In this document: positions 33,752 to 42,675 of the stretch, in pieces
Numbering within the stretch: position 1 is the first letter of the stretch
Layout of the letters: each line of letters opens with the position of its first letter
Source: Candidatus Obscuribacter sp.
GTDB taxonomy: Bacteria > Cyanobacteriota > Vampirovibrionia > Obscuribacterales > Obscuribacteraceae
Assembly: GCA_021772095.1 (NCBI GenBank)
Contig: JADYXR010000204.1
Span: 1 to 64,000, forward strand
Length of the DNA stretch: 64,000 nt
Reading direction: 5' to 3'
Made by a program: the position numbers and the translations under genes
The notes under the pieces: generated by a model
Database searches by the model: none
The model's input: the letters and a program-made list of their open reading frames with translations, nothing else
Told to the model about the DNA's origin: nothing

Positions 33752-36043
33752 ATGAGTTCTTTCGACAACGATAACTCCGAAAACGCCGATCGCGACAAGC
33801 GCGAAGCCGCCGCACAGTCGGGTCCCAACCCGAAAGACGGCGCCTCATTTGTCTCCAAGAGTGAGATGGCTGATAAACAAGCTCAATCCGATGACGACGA
33901 TTTCATTCCCAAGTTTTCCCCGGTTCAAAGAAAGTATGGTTCAGAAGTCCAAAACGAATGGACCGAAGGCGCGGGTGCAGCCTCAAAATTTGAACTTCCA
34001 AAACCCGAATCGACACCGCGCTTGAGTGAAGACATGCAGGAATTCGGTTTCCACAAAGACATCGTGGAAAAACCTGAGCTCTTTCGCGCCGCCAAACGCG
34101 CGACTCCGTATGTGCCACCAGCGATGGATAGATATCAGTCGCATTTGAATCAAGTTCAATCACCGCAAATTCCAGTCAGTGAGAGTGATGCGCGTGTTGA
34201 AAACCGAGGATTGGAGCTGCGAAACGATATCATTCCGCTTGAACAAACCACTCCGCAAAATGTGGTTGTTCCATTTTGGAGTCAGCATTCGGCACCGGAA
34301 AAAGAAAACCTTACTCCATCAAGCAAGGTCGCGGCATCTGCAAGCGGCATGTCCGCGCAGCAAGACCATTTGCAAGTGACGCAACCGGATAATAAAGTGG
34401 TATCAACGATCGGTGACGGGCTGAACAGCGAAGTGTCACCTCTCGGTGCGGTGCCTACTAGCACTGTGGCACCAGTCGGGGAACTGTCCGATGCGCAAAA
34501 ACAAGCCGCAGTCATTCGCGATTCGCTTTATTGGGTGATTGAAGAAAAGGAGATGGTGACTCACGCAGAGCACGCCGAGTTCGAGCCTCCGGACGATGCG
34601 GATTTGAACGGCAGCGCTATTGCGTTCGAGGCTTATGATCCCGATGCTTTGAATTCTGCGGCTTCAGATCAATCACATTCAAATCAATCAGCCGCAGATC
34701 AATCAGCTTCAGATCATGCAACCGAAGATCACTCACCTTTAGATCATGCAGCTTCAGATCGCGCGGCTTTAGATTACGCACCCACAGTTCGCGTAATTGA
34801 CGCCACCGCCGATAGTGCCAACGAGCCTGACAAAATCTCGGGCGCTTCAGGCCTTATTGAACCTTCAGCACAGGCAAATTTGCAAGGTGTCGGACCGCAG
34901 AACAGCGATGTCCGCGAACGTCCCGAGGCTTCTCGGCCGCGCCTTCAGTCGAACTTACTGGCACCAAAGAGTCCACCTTCCGATTCGGACGATCCGCGAC
35001 GCGTCACACACGATGGCAAGAAAAAAGTAGATGAAGACGAAGTCAAAAAACAGAAGTTAAAGAAAACATTGTTGAGTGTTGGCTCGATCGTATTGCTATG
35101 CGTCGCCAGCGTCGTCTTAACTTACGACACCATCGTGTCCAAACAACCTGTCGAGACTAGCACTGAGACAGAGACGCCGAAGACTGCCGAGCCTGTAAAA
35201 AACGAATCACCGACTGTTGATCCAGCGAAATCCGAACCCGCTAAAGATGCAAAAGTTCAATCGGTTAAAGAAGAACTCGAGCTTGCGTTTGCGCTCGAAC
35301 AAAAGAAAAATTACATGGGAGCTTTGGAACACTTCGATGCTGTTCTTGATGTCGATGCAAATAAAAAGGACGCGAAAGCGTTGCATGGACGCGGCAGGGT
35401 TTTGACGAAACTGCAGCGCTACGAGCGCGCCCTCATCGATCTGGAAAGCGCATCTGATCTCGATAAAAAGAACGAGTTGATCCTTATCGATCTTGCCGCC
35501 GTCAAATATCTACTCGCCGATTACTCAGGAGCCGCGAGAGAATACGAACGCATTCTCAGCGCTCACGAAGGCGATGTGGACGCGCTTTATGGTCGTGGTA
35601 TCAGTTATGCGGCAATGGGCAAACACGAGCAAGCAATTGCCGATTTCGAAAACGTTGTTAAGTTGAAACCTGGTTACGACAAAGCGTATCGACAAATGTG
35701 CACCACCTATTTATCGATGAGTCAGCCGGACAAAGCTGAAGCCGCAATCACCGTAGCAATGAAGTCATGCGGCCTCGACGCAGATTTATTCTTCTCTCGC
35801 GGCTTGGCTCGATATCAAATGGGTCGCAAGGATGAAGCCGTCGAAGACTACGATGAAGCAATCAAGATTGAGCCTCAGCGGAAAGAGTACTTCAACGATC
35901 GCGGCTATGTTTTAATGGAGCTCGGTCGATCAGACGACGCGAAAAAAGATTTTCGAAAAGCGCTCGAAATCGATCCGCACTACAAACTCGCCGTCGACAA
36001 TCTGGCGCGTATCGATAAGCTGCGCAAGCGACGCAGCAAGTAG
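33752..36043 (+). CDS. Membrane TPR protein with long disordered N-terminal part
   Basis: From ATG 33752 (MSSFDNDNSEN) the protein has 763 residues. The first 420 or so are polar, Asp/Ser/Gln-rich and probably disordered, with a short repeat of ASDQS/ASDHA type at bases 34663-34770. One membrane helix (TLLSVGSIVLLCVASVVLTY) precedes at least six TPR units (ALEHFDAVLDVDANKKDAKA, ALYGRGISYAAMGKHEQAIA and others) that fill the C-terminal 270 residues. With the helix in this orientation the TPR part would lie outside the cytoplasm. Starts at TTG 33716 and ATG 33740 are possible. A scaffold role is likely; partners unknown. Confidence 0.8.
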   Translation: MSSFDNDNSENADRDKREAAAQSGPNPKDGASFVSKSEMADKQAQSDDDDFIPKFSPVQRKYGSEVQNEWTEGAGAASKFELPKPESTPRLSEDMQEFGFHKDIVEKPELFRAAKRATPYVPPAMDRYQSHLNQVQSPQIPVSESDARVENRGLELRNDIIPLEQTTPQNVVVPFWSQHSAPEKENLTPSSKVAASASGMSAQQDHLQVTQPDNKVVSTIGDGLNSEVSPLGAVPTSTVAPVGELSDAQKQAAVIRDSLYWVIEEKEMVTHAEHAEFEPPDDADLNGSAIAFEAYDPDALNSAASDQSHSNQSAADQSASDHATEDHSPLDHAASDRAALDYAPTVRVIDATADSANEPDKISGASGLIEPSAQANLQGVGPQNSDVRERPEASRPRLQSNLLAPKSPPSDSDDPRRVTHDGKKKVDEDEVKKQKLKKTLLSVGSIVLLCVASVVLTYDTIVSKQPVETSTETETPKTAEPVKNESPTVDPAKSEPAKDAKVQSVKEELELAFALEQKKNYMGALEHFDAVLDVDANKKDAKALHGRGRVLTKLQRYERALIDLESASDLDKKNELILIDLAAVKYLLADYSGAAREYERILSAHEGDVDALYGRGISYAAMGKHEQAIADFENVVKLKPGYDKAYRQMCTTYLSMSQPDKAEAAITVAMKSCGLDADLFFSRGLARYQMGRKDEAVEDYDEAIKIEPQRKEYFNDRGYVLMELGRSDDAKKDFRKALEIDPHYKLAVDNLARIDKLRKRRSK
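34663..34770 (+). repeat. Short coding repeat of GCTTCAGATCA type
   Basis: Repeated 15 to 18-bp units with the core (GC)TTCAGATCA encode Ser-Asp-Gln or Ser-Asp-His steps in the disordered part of the TPR membrane protein. The units are degenerate. Confidence 0.6.
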
Positions 36044-36212
36044 TTTCGAACCAGCTCGCATCCCAAAGCCGCAAGTAGTTCGAACCCAGCTCGCAACCCA
36101 ACGCAGCAAGTAGTTTCGAACCCAGCTCGCATCCCAACGCCGCAAGTAGTTCGAACCCAGCTTGCATCCCAACGCAGCCAGTAGTTCAAACCCGGCTCGC
36201 ATCTCAAATGCA
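36039..36212. repeat. Five 33-36 bp tandem units starting at a stop codon, between convergent genes
   Basis: Units begin at 36039, 36074, 36109, 36145 and 36180, each with AGTAGTT(T)CGAACCC, then AGCTCGCATCCCAACGC. The first AGTAG includes the TAG stop of the TPR gene (36041-36043). The array fills almost the whole gap to the stop of the convergent kinase gene at 36218. GTTCGAAC looks like a tRNA T-loop but no cloverleaf is present. Confidence 0.9.
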
Positions 36213-36217
36213 ATCAA

Positions 36218-38587
36218 CTATCGGTGTTTCTTCACGTAAGATTTCAAACCATCGTATCCGCGTTGCCATTCTTTGGTTTTGAGAGTGGTATCGACGTCTG
36301 ACTTCTTTGCGGTGGCGATCGCCTCACGGAAAGTGGCATCCGCTTTCGGGAAGTTGCGCTGCTGCAGATAGACGTATGCGATGTTGCGTTGAACAGCCGC
36401 GATTTGCAACGGCTTGTTTTGCGCCTTTCGAATATCCAATGCGGTTTCTAGTTCAGTTAGCGCTTTGGTGTAGTCATCTTTCAAGTAATACATGATGCCG
36501 ATGCGTTGATGGCTCTGTGCGAGTGCTGGATGGGTTTTGCTCTTCACGTTGGTGAAGCGCAATTGCATCGCGCGATAATACATTTTCTCGGCGTCGCCGT
36601 AGTATTTGCTGCCGCCCTTCATGCTGCCGGCGAGGAGCACATACGCGTCGCCTAGCTGATCCATGCGCAATGCCAAATCAAGCTGACGAACATTCGGATC
36701 AGCTTCGGCAAGCGAGACTGCCTTCTTCATCCAATCTTCTGCTGCTGCCAAATTGCCGTATGCCAGTTCCAATAAACCCAGACGCGATTGTGCGCGCATG
36801 ATCTCGTTGCCTGCATTTTTCTGTGTGCTGAAAAACTGCAACGCGGAGGTCAAAAGTTTTTGTGCGCGAGCGTCATCTTTTTCATTGTTGTGAGTCATCA
36901 ACAATGCAGCGCGATCGAGATACGCTTTGGCTTGTGCCATCGTCTTCGGTGGGCCGCCTTTGGGATCAATTTTGGCGTCATGTTCCAATTGGCTGACGAA
37001 TGCTTCGGCTTCAGTATATTCGCTTGCTCCGATCGATGCGTCAACCATATAGTGCAGAGCTTCGGCAATCTGATCCGCGCCTACGTTTTCTTTTCGTCCC
37101 TGACGAATAGCGTCATTGAGGATGTCTTGTGCCTCGTCATAATCGCCTAGTTCGTATTCGTTAATTCCCTGTTCTAGTTTGTCACCGAATGCGGTGCCCG
37201 TGTTCGCTGTCGCAGGATTCGTGGTAGTCGCTACAATCGCTTTGTCGTTTCCTTTGGACAAATTGTTGAACAGCGGCACGGCGATGAGCAGAAGAAGCGC
37301 GACAGCCGCGCCAATTAAAACTTTCTTGTCTTGAAACAGTCCCGATTTTGTAGACTGAACGGTGTCTTCCATGTTTGCACCGGAAATCGGTTCTCGGCGT
37401 TCGCCGACGTCTTGCAACACCGGTGGTGGTGGCGCTACCGGATCCGGATTAGTCATTTCAAGGGCACTACTGCCGGTGGCACCCAGACCTGGGGGCGCCA
37501 TCTTCAATCCGCCGGACGACATCTCTTGAATCGCAGCGTTGACCATCGAGTTGCCGGCTGGTTTATGAGCAAGCGCTTCTATTGAAGTACTGGTAACGGC
37601 GGAGACTCCGATGGTTGCGGCGAGCGCTTCTTTCAGTTCAACCATGCTTTGATATCGGTCGTTTTGTTCTTTTGCCAAACATTTAAGAACGATCGCTTCC
37701 AGCTCTTCCGGAATATTGGCTTCAGGTGTCATTTCCCGAAGACTCGGCGCCGCTTCATTCACATGCTTGTACAAACATTCCACGAGATCTTGTCCGAAGA
37801 ATGCCGGTTGCCCGGTCAACGTTCGAAACATCACGCAGCCGAGCGAGTAGATATCGGATTTTGCATCCAGTGGTTTGCCGCGGCACTGTTCGGGGCTCAT
37901 GTATAGCGGGCTTCCGAATACTTCACCCGTGCGCGTGAGCTGAGAAGAATTTTCAGTTTCTTCCGTAATAACTTTTGCGATTCCGAAGTCAAGAATTTTG
38001 ACAAAGTCTTGTTGATCTTCGAATTCCGTCAACATTATGTTGCTGGGCTTGATATCCCTGTGAATCACACCGTTTTTATGCGCGTGGGCGAGGGCCGAGC
38101 ATACTTGCATGAATATCGACACTGTTCGCTGCCAGGGCACAGCCGCGCTTGATTCAAGCAGCTCGCCAAGAGTTTGACCCTCGAGATAGTCGGTGACCAG
38201 GTAAGGCTGACCCGTGGTCGAAATCCCGAAATCGAATACTGTAAGAATGTTTGGATGGTTGAGGCAACTCAGTGCTTCGGCTTCTTTTTTGAAACGCATA
38301 ACTGTGCCGGCATCCGGCAGCATATTTGGATGAAGCATCTTGACGGCTACAATCCGTTTCATCAAAGTGTGCCTGGCTTTATAAACCAGCCCCATGGCAC
38401 CGCCGCCGATTACAGCTAGAATCTCGTATTTCTCGCCGATCGTGCTGCCGATGGACGCCTCCATAGTCAGATGAGTCAACGTCGTGCCGTCATTCGGGCA
38501 CGTCAACTCTTCTCCCGAAAACTCCTGCTTGCAAGCAATACAGAGCTTCCGCTTGGGGGCTGTCTCTTCTAAATCGGTTAAAACCAA
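36218..38587 (-). CDS. Membrane Ser/Thr kinase with TPR-rich extracytoplasmic part
   Basis: A 789-residue protein. The N-terminus has a partial zinc-ribbon (C16-x-x-C19, C30-PNDG, fourth ligand missing). The kinase domain (54-325) is complete: GGGAMGLVYK, Lys83, HRD with Asp178, DFG at 200-202 and SPEQC. After a Pro-rich linker one membrane helix (422-441) follows. The outer 340 residues contain TPR-like helix pairs (EYELGDYDEAQDILNDAI, ALTELETALDIRKAQNKPLQ). Kinase inside and TPR sensor outside is a common layout for receptor kinases in TPR-rich bacteria. It converges on the TPR gene at 33752. Confidence 0.92.
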   Translation of the reverse strand: MVLTDLEETAPKRKLCIACKQEFSGEELTCPNDGTTLTHLTMEASIGSTIGEKYEILAVIGGGAMGLVYKARHTLMKRIVAVKMLHPNMLPDAGTVMRFKKEAEALSCLNHPNILTVFDFGISTTGQPYLVTDYLEGQTLGELLESSAAVPWQRTVSIFMQVCSALAHAHKNGVIHRDIKPSNIMLTEFEDQQDFVKILDFGIAKVITEETENSSQLTRTGEVFGSPLYMSPEQCRGKPLDAKSDIYSLGCVMFRTLTGQPAFFGQDLVECLYKHVNEAAPSLREMTPEANIPEELEAIVLKCLAKEQNDRYQSMVELKEALAATIGVSAVTSTSIEALAHKPAGNSMVNAAIQEMSSGGLKMAPPGLGATGSSALEMTNPDPVAPPPPVLQDVGERREPISGANMEDTVQSTKSGLFQDKKVLIGAAVALLLLIAVPLFNNLSKGNDKAIVATTTNPATANTGTAFGDKLEQGINEYELGDYDEAQDILNDAIRQGRKENVGADQIAEALHYMVDASIGASEYTEAEAFVSQLEHDAKIDPKGGPPKTMAQAKAYLDRAALLMTHNNEKDDARAQKLLTSALQFFSTQKNAGNEIMRAQSRLGLLELAYGNLAAAEDWMKKAVSLAEADPNVRQLDLALRMDQLGDAYVLLAGSMKGGSKYYGDAEKMYYRAMQLRFTNVKSKTHPALAQSHQRIGIMYYLKDDYTKALTELETALDIRKAQNKPLQIAAVQRNIAYVYLQQRNFPKADATFREAIATAKKSDVDTTLKTKEWQRGYDGLKSYVKKHR

Positions 38588-38920
38588 AAACCTGTTCTCC
38601 TATCCCCCATATTGTAAAACAGTCCAAGCAAGATTGACCGAGCAATCCGAGCCGCTTAACAACTGTTACTAATCCCGCTGTGGACCTTGATAACCGGTCG
38701 CGCTGATGTTGTTTGAATCGTTTGCTGTTCCGAAGACAAAAACGAGAGACATTTTTGAGGCACCACCGGTAGGGTCAAAATTAAACCGAAATTTCGGACC
38801 AGGATTGCGGTTCGCCAAATCAGATCCGTTTATGATCGAGTGCGTCAAATCTTTATTGCCCCAAACCAACTTTCGAGCAGTTGATAACTATTGCCGCGGA
38901 ATGTCAAGGAGGTATATTGT
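38588..38920. other. Divergent promoter region, no gene seen
   Basis: 333 bp between the kinase gene and the next plus-strand gene. No domain-bearing ORF, terminator or clear -10/-35 pair was found. An AAGGAGG ribosome site at 38906-38912 marks the start of the next gene. Confidence 0.45.
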
Positions 38921-39523
38921 TTGTGCGTCTGCTTGGGGCGCAATCATATCTACGCAGGACTCATTTACCGTCATATGAAAATCGAAAACATTGGCGCCAT
39001 TAGTTCATTCACGCTGCCTGCAAATTGGCAGGAACGCTCGGGCGGATCCGGGATGGGCGTACGTTGGGAAAAATTATACCAGCCAAACGTGGCACCGTCG
39101 GTGGAGCTAATTATTTCGTACCGAGGCGTTCCACTCGATGAAGCGTCACGGAAAGTAATTACTTTCCTATTTAAACAAGGCGTAAAAGATCGCTTGTCTG
39201 AAGAAGAAATTTTGGCACTACGGACGGTGATGGGCGTCGCCACTAACGGCGACAACCAGATCACCAACAAGAACGATCCTGACAGTCTCGACGGACCTGT
39301 TTTCAGCATTCAGGAACTGAGCGTTCGTTCAATTGTCGGTAAAATGGTCTTGTGGGTAGAAGGAAGATTTAAGAACGGCAAACTCTATGTCGGCATGTTC
39401 TATCAAGCCGGATCCGAAGGCAAAATGGTTGAAGAATTCTATTTGCAATCATCGTCGTTAGAACACTTCGACAAGTATCACCCGTCTTTCAACGAAATCG
39501 TCGAAACAATTACCTGGAAATAA
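38921..39523 (+). CDS. Conserved-looking soluble protein of unknown function
   Basis: The start is set at TTG 38921 because a perfect AAGGAGG lies 8 nt before it; that gives 200 residues. ATG 38975 (MKIENIGAISSFTLPANWQE) is the alternative and lacks a good site; the 18 extra residues look less protein-like, so the choice is open. The product is a mixed alpha/beta protein with no signal peptide. Its opening and closing parts (SFTLPANWQER, FDKYHPSFNEIVETITWK) recall the MOG1/PsbP-like fold, but this is only a loose resemblance. It converges on the LRR gene across a repeat array. Confidence 0.65.
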   Translation: MCVCLGRNHIYAGLIYRHMKIENIGAISSFTLPANWQERSGGSGMGVRWEKLYQPNVAPSVELIISYRGVPLDEASRKVITFLFKQGVKDRLSEEEILALRTVMGVATNGDNQITNKNDPDSLDGPVFSIQELSVRSIVGKMVLWVEGRFKNGKLYVGMFYQAGSEGKMVEEFYLQSSSLEHFDKYHPSFNEIVETITWK

Positions 39524-39690
39524 GTTGAACGGAATGGCCGCCGAGACTGCTTTGGAGCAGGTTGAACGGAAGTGCGCCGACTCTATTTGTCGCAGGTTGA
39601 CTGGTCGAGGCCGAAACTATTTGAAGTAGGTCGAACGGACGCGCACCGAAACTACTCGAAACTCGCCTGAACGGAATGGCCGAACTATTC
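39524..39690. repeat. Degenerate 34-39 bp tandem units between convergent genes
   Basis: Units begin at 39524, 39561, 39596, 39630 and about 39669 with G(T/C)(T/C)GAACGGA, followed by GCGCCGA and an ACTATTTG-type segment. The unit border GAAGTAGGTCGAACGGA resembles the gene end GAAATAAGTTGAACGGA, so the stop codon is again part of the repeat. The last unit overlaps the stop of the minus-strand LRR gene. Confidence 0.8.
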
Positions 39691-42627
39691 TGGATTATTA
39701 GGCTCGACGAATGCGGCTGGATCGAGGCGCGCGAATTCATCGGAATGGTCCGGCGTGTCTTCTTCGTAGTCACCGTCGAAGACTTCAATCAGTGCTTCTA
39801 CAACACGCACTGGTTGATCAGATTCTCGATCTGGTGCCGAGCCAAGAGAAATCATATCGATTTCACAATAAGGCAACGCGTTCAAAACGTCCACCATCTC
39901 TTCATCCGTGCATCCGCAATCGGCTATCGCAATGCGAGATAAGCTCGGCATCTCGGACAGTTTGATCAAGTCACGATAATTGACGTCGGTGCCCACCATG
40001 CTGAGGTGTTCCAAAAGCGGCAAAGTCGCTAGAATTGGCAACGCTGCTGCGGTTATTGCTGTACCGTTCAAATTCAAATGTCGAAGTCTAGTCAGCTTTT
40101 GCAAAGTGCTAACGCAGTTATCGTCGATCAGGGTGCCTTCCAGATTAAGTTCATGCAGTTGCGAAAGTTCGTCGAGATTGTTGATACCGTCGCTGGTGAC
40201 GTCTGTACACGACAAATCGAGTACTTCTAAACCGATCAATCCGGCTAAATGGACGGCACCGGCATCGGTGACCAACGTGCTGCCCAGTCTCAAAGCTCGC
40301 ATGGCGCGCAGACCGCGGATGTGTGCGAGACCCGCATCACCGACGCGGCTGTTGTTCAAATTCAACCAGCGCAGTGAAGTTAAGAGTCTCAAGCAAATTA
40401 AACCGGCGTCCTGAAACTGTCCGCAGTTTTCCAGGTCGATAGATTTCAGATTAACCAAATTGCTGATAGACGCAAGACCGATGTCCGAAACTTCAGTATC
40501 GGAAAGATCGACCATTTGCAGCTTGGTGAGCTTGCCTACATGAGTCAGTCCCAGATCGGAAATCTTCGTTCCACTCAAATTTAACTCTTTTAATTTTGAG
40601 AAATTAGCGAGGAACGCCAGTGTCTTATCCGTAATTTGCGATCGCGAAAAATCGAGTGAACGAACGGAGTTTAACCGGGACACCCACGACATACCTTCGT
40701 CAGTAACTTTGCCTAGTCGCAGATTCCGCAACTTGACCAGTTCTTGCAGATGCTCCAGGTCCTCGTCTTTCAAGCTTTGTGGAAAGTCGATGTAGCGAAG
40801 TTCTCGTAATCCGCTGACGTGCTTGAGCGCGTTGTTGGTTAACTTACCTCCGGCCATTCCCAGGAAGCTGACATAAGGAAGATTTTTCAAATGAGCCATG
40901 CCACTGTCGGTGACACCACTCATGGAAACGTCCACTTCGACAAGTCTCTGTAGCGGCGCCATTGATTTCAATGTCTGATCGCCCAGTTCCTCACTGCACT
41001 TGATGCTTATGGACTCGAGGCTGGTAAGTGTTTCCAGACCGTGAAGACCACTGTCGCGACAGGTGATGTTGGAGATGTCGAGCTTCATAAGTGATGGCAA
41101 GTTTTCAAATACGATCGCCTCGCCTTCATAGCGAAGTGATAGTTCTTTGAGCAACGGCAAATCTTTGACGATGAATTTCAATCGCTCTTTGTGATTGGGC
41201 ATCTCGGCATCCGGTTCCATGCTGATTGCGCCGACATTGAGTTTTTCCAGGTATTGAAGATCGCTGAAGAGTGCCGTGCTGTCTCCACGAATCAACAAGG
41301 TTCGAATCGTCAAATCGCGCAGATTTGTCAGTTTCGATATGTAGATCATGCAATCGTCACCGACTTCTTCGGCGCGAACAACGAGACGTTCCAATTTCTG
41401 CAGTTGTCTGAGGTGCGATAATCCGATTTCGGTGACAGCGTCAACTCGCAAAACTAGACTGGTAAGTTCCGGGAAGTAGCGCAGACAAGACAGCCCACGA
41501 TCGGTGACATCGGCGTATACAATATAGAGTTCCTGCAAACTGCTGGCAGCGTTAAACTCTAACAAAGCGTCGTCATTAATACCATCGCCTTCCAGAAGCA
41601 AAGTTCTCAAACTTGAAATCCGGCTCAGGCTGCCGAGTCCACCACTCAATCCCGAAATTCTGCAATGCGAAAGTCGAACATCTCTTAGCGTAAATAACAC
41701 GGAGAGATCTTCGAGCGCACCATCCCCGATATCACATGCGGTTAACTGCAAATTTCTCAAGTGCGGAAAACGATAGAGACTTTTAAAAGAATACTGCGGT
41801 AAATCAAGCCCACCGAGCCGCAATTCGCGCAATCCGCTGAGGTGACTGAGTTCGGCCCAATCACTGTCGCTTAAGTGCTGACCGATGTAGTCGATCGATT
41901 GAATGTCGTCCGGTTTTAGCGTCGACAATCTTCCGAATGGCTCATCATCGTTTAGTTCTAAACGAACAAAATCACGCCGCGAAACCTGCACCATGCCTTT
42001 CGCTTCGCCCACCATCCGCCATGTTCGTGAGCCATCATCAGCCGCTTCAGCAATCCAAACGTTTCCAACCGAACGATCATCAGGAAAACGAATCGTGCGA
42101 AGTTTTCGCGAGATCACCTGGCAGCGAGGCAACGCGCGCACCAATTCGTTGATACCAACCTCGGTGACATTGGTGCCGTCGAGATAGAGATTACGCAGAC
42201 CACGCATGTGGTGCAAATACTCAAGCCCGGTGTCGGTAATCGCGGTGCCGCCCAGGTCCAGGGTGTGCAAATTTTTGAGATTGACCAGATACATCAAGCC
42301 GCGATCGGAAATCGGACTCTTCGGCAAAGTGAGATAACGCAGCCCGTTGAGCCCCTGCACGAAGGACAACTCGAGGTCGGTCACCAGCCTCTGGCGGAAA
42401 TCGAGCGATGCCAGATCGCTTGGGTTCAGTACGCTGAAATTAGACAAATCGCAAGTCGGTGAGACAAGCAGATGCAGATAACCGGCGAACGGCACGCTAA
42501 CCTCGCCATACGCTTCGCCAATCTGACGCTCCCACCATTTGCTCTGGTCGCTTTCCTGATAAATAAGGTAAAGACCACCAAGCGAGTGATCGGTGGGAAA
42601 AACAATGGTCCTCTCAAGTACAGTCAT
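39685..42627 (-). CDS. Large leucine-rich repeat protein with duplicated N-terminal module
   Basis: A 980-residue protein made mostly of about thirty leucine-rich repeats of the cysteine-containing/RI-like type (LRELRLGGLDL, LKELNLSGTKISDLGLTHVG). Two copies of a 55-residue non-LRR module open it: residues 1-58 (RTIVFPTDHSLGGLYLIYQE ... GEAYGEVSVP) and about 178-235 (RTIRFPDDRSVGNVWIAEAA ... GEAKGMVQVS), with three LRRs between them. The end is acidic (VFDGDYEEDTPDHSDEF). There is no signal peptide. LRR proteins bind other proteins; in bacteria, some act in host or prey contact, but nothing here shows secretion. It follows the APC permease gene by 48 bp on the same strand. Confidence 0.9.
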   Translation of the reverse strand: MTVLERTIVFPTDHSLGGLYLIYQESDQSKWWERQIGEAYGEVSVPFAGYLHLLVSPTCDLSNFSVLNPSDLASLDFRQRLVTDLELSFVQGLNGLRYLTLPKSPISDRGLMYLVNLKNLHTLDLGGTAITDTGLEYLHHMRGLRNLYLDGTNVTEVGINELVRALPRCQVISRKLRTIRFPDDRSVGNVWIAEAADDGSRTWRMVGEAKGMVQVSRRDFVRLELNDDEPFGRLSTLKPDDIQSIDYIGQHLSDSDWAELSHLSGLRELRLGGLDLPQYSFKSLYRFPHLRNLQLTACDIGDGALEDLSVLFTLRDVRLSHCRISGLSGGLGSLSRISSLRTLLLEGDGINDDALLEFNAASSLQELYIVYADVTDRGLSCLRYFPELTSLVLRVDAVTEIGLSHLRQLQKLERLVVRAEEVGDDCMIYISKLTNLRDLTIRTLLIRGDSTALFSDLQYLEKLNVGAISMEPDAEMPNHKERLKFIVKDLPLLKELSLRYEGEAIVFENLPSLMKLDISNITCRDSGLHGLETLTSLESISIKCSEELGDQTLKSMAPLQRLVEVDVSMSGVTDSGMAHLKNLPYVSFLGMAGGKLTNNALKHVSGLRELRYIDFPQSLKDEDLEHLQELVKLRNLRLGKVTDEGMSWVSRLNSVRSLDFSRSQITDKTLAFLANFSKLKELNLSGTKISDLGLTHVGKLTKLQMVDLSDTEVSDIGLASISNLVNLKSIDLENCGQFQDAGLICLRLLTSLRWLNLNNSRVGDAGLAHIRGLRAMRALRLGSTLVTDAGAVHLAGLIGLEVLDLSCTDVTSDGINNLDELSQLHELNLEGTLIDDNCVSTLQKLTRLRHLNLNGTAITAAALPILATLPLLEHLSMVGTDVNYRDLIKLSEMPSLSRIAIADCGCTDEEMVDVLNALPYCEIDMISLGSAPDRESDQPVRVVEALIEVFDGDYEEDTPDHSDEFARLDPAAFVEPNNPE

Positions 42628-42675
42628 TTTTTTTCTACAGTTCTATGGAATTGCCCGACACTAACGCGAAACAGC

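Noticed and set aside
36039..36212. GTTCGAAC-type cores resembling tRNA T-loops
   Set aside because: No acceptor stem, anticodon arm or cloverleaf can be built around them; they are part of the 35-bp tandem array.
36039..36212. CRISPR-like regular repeats
   Set aside because: Units are directly adjacent and degenerate, with no unique spacers and no cas genes.
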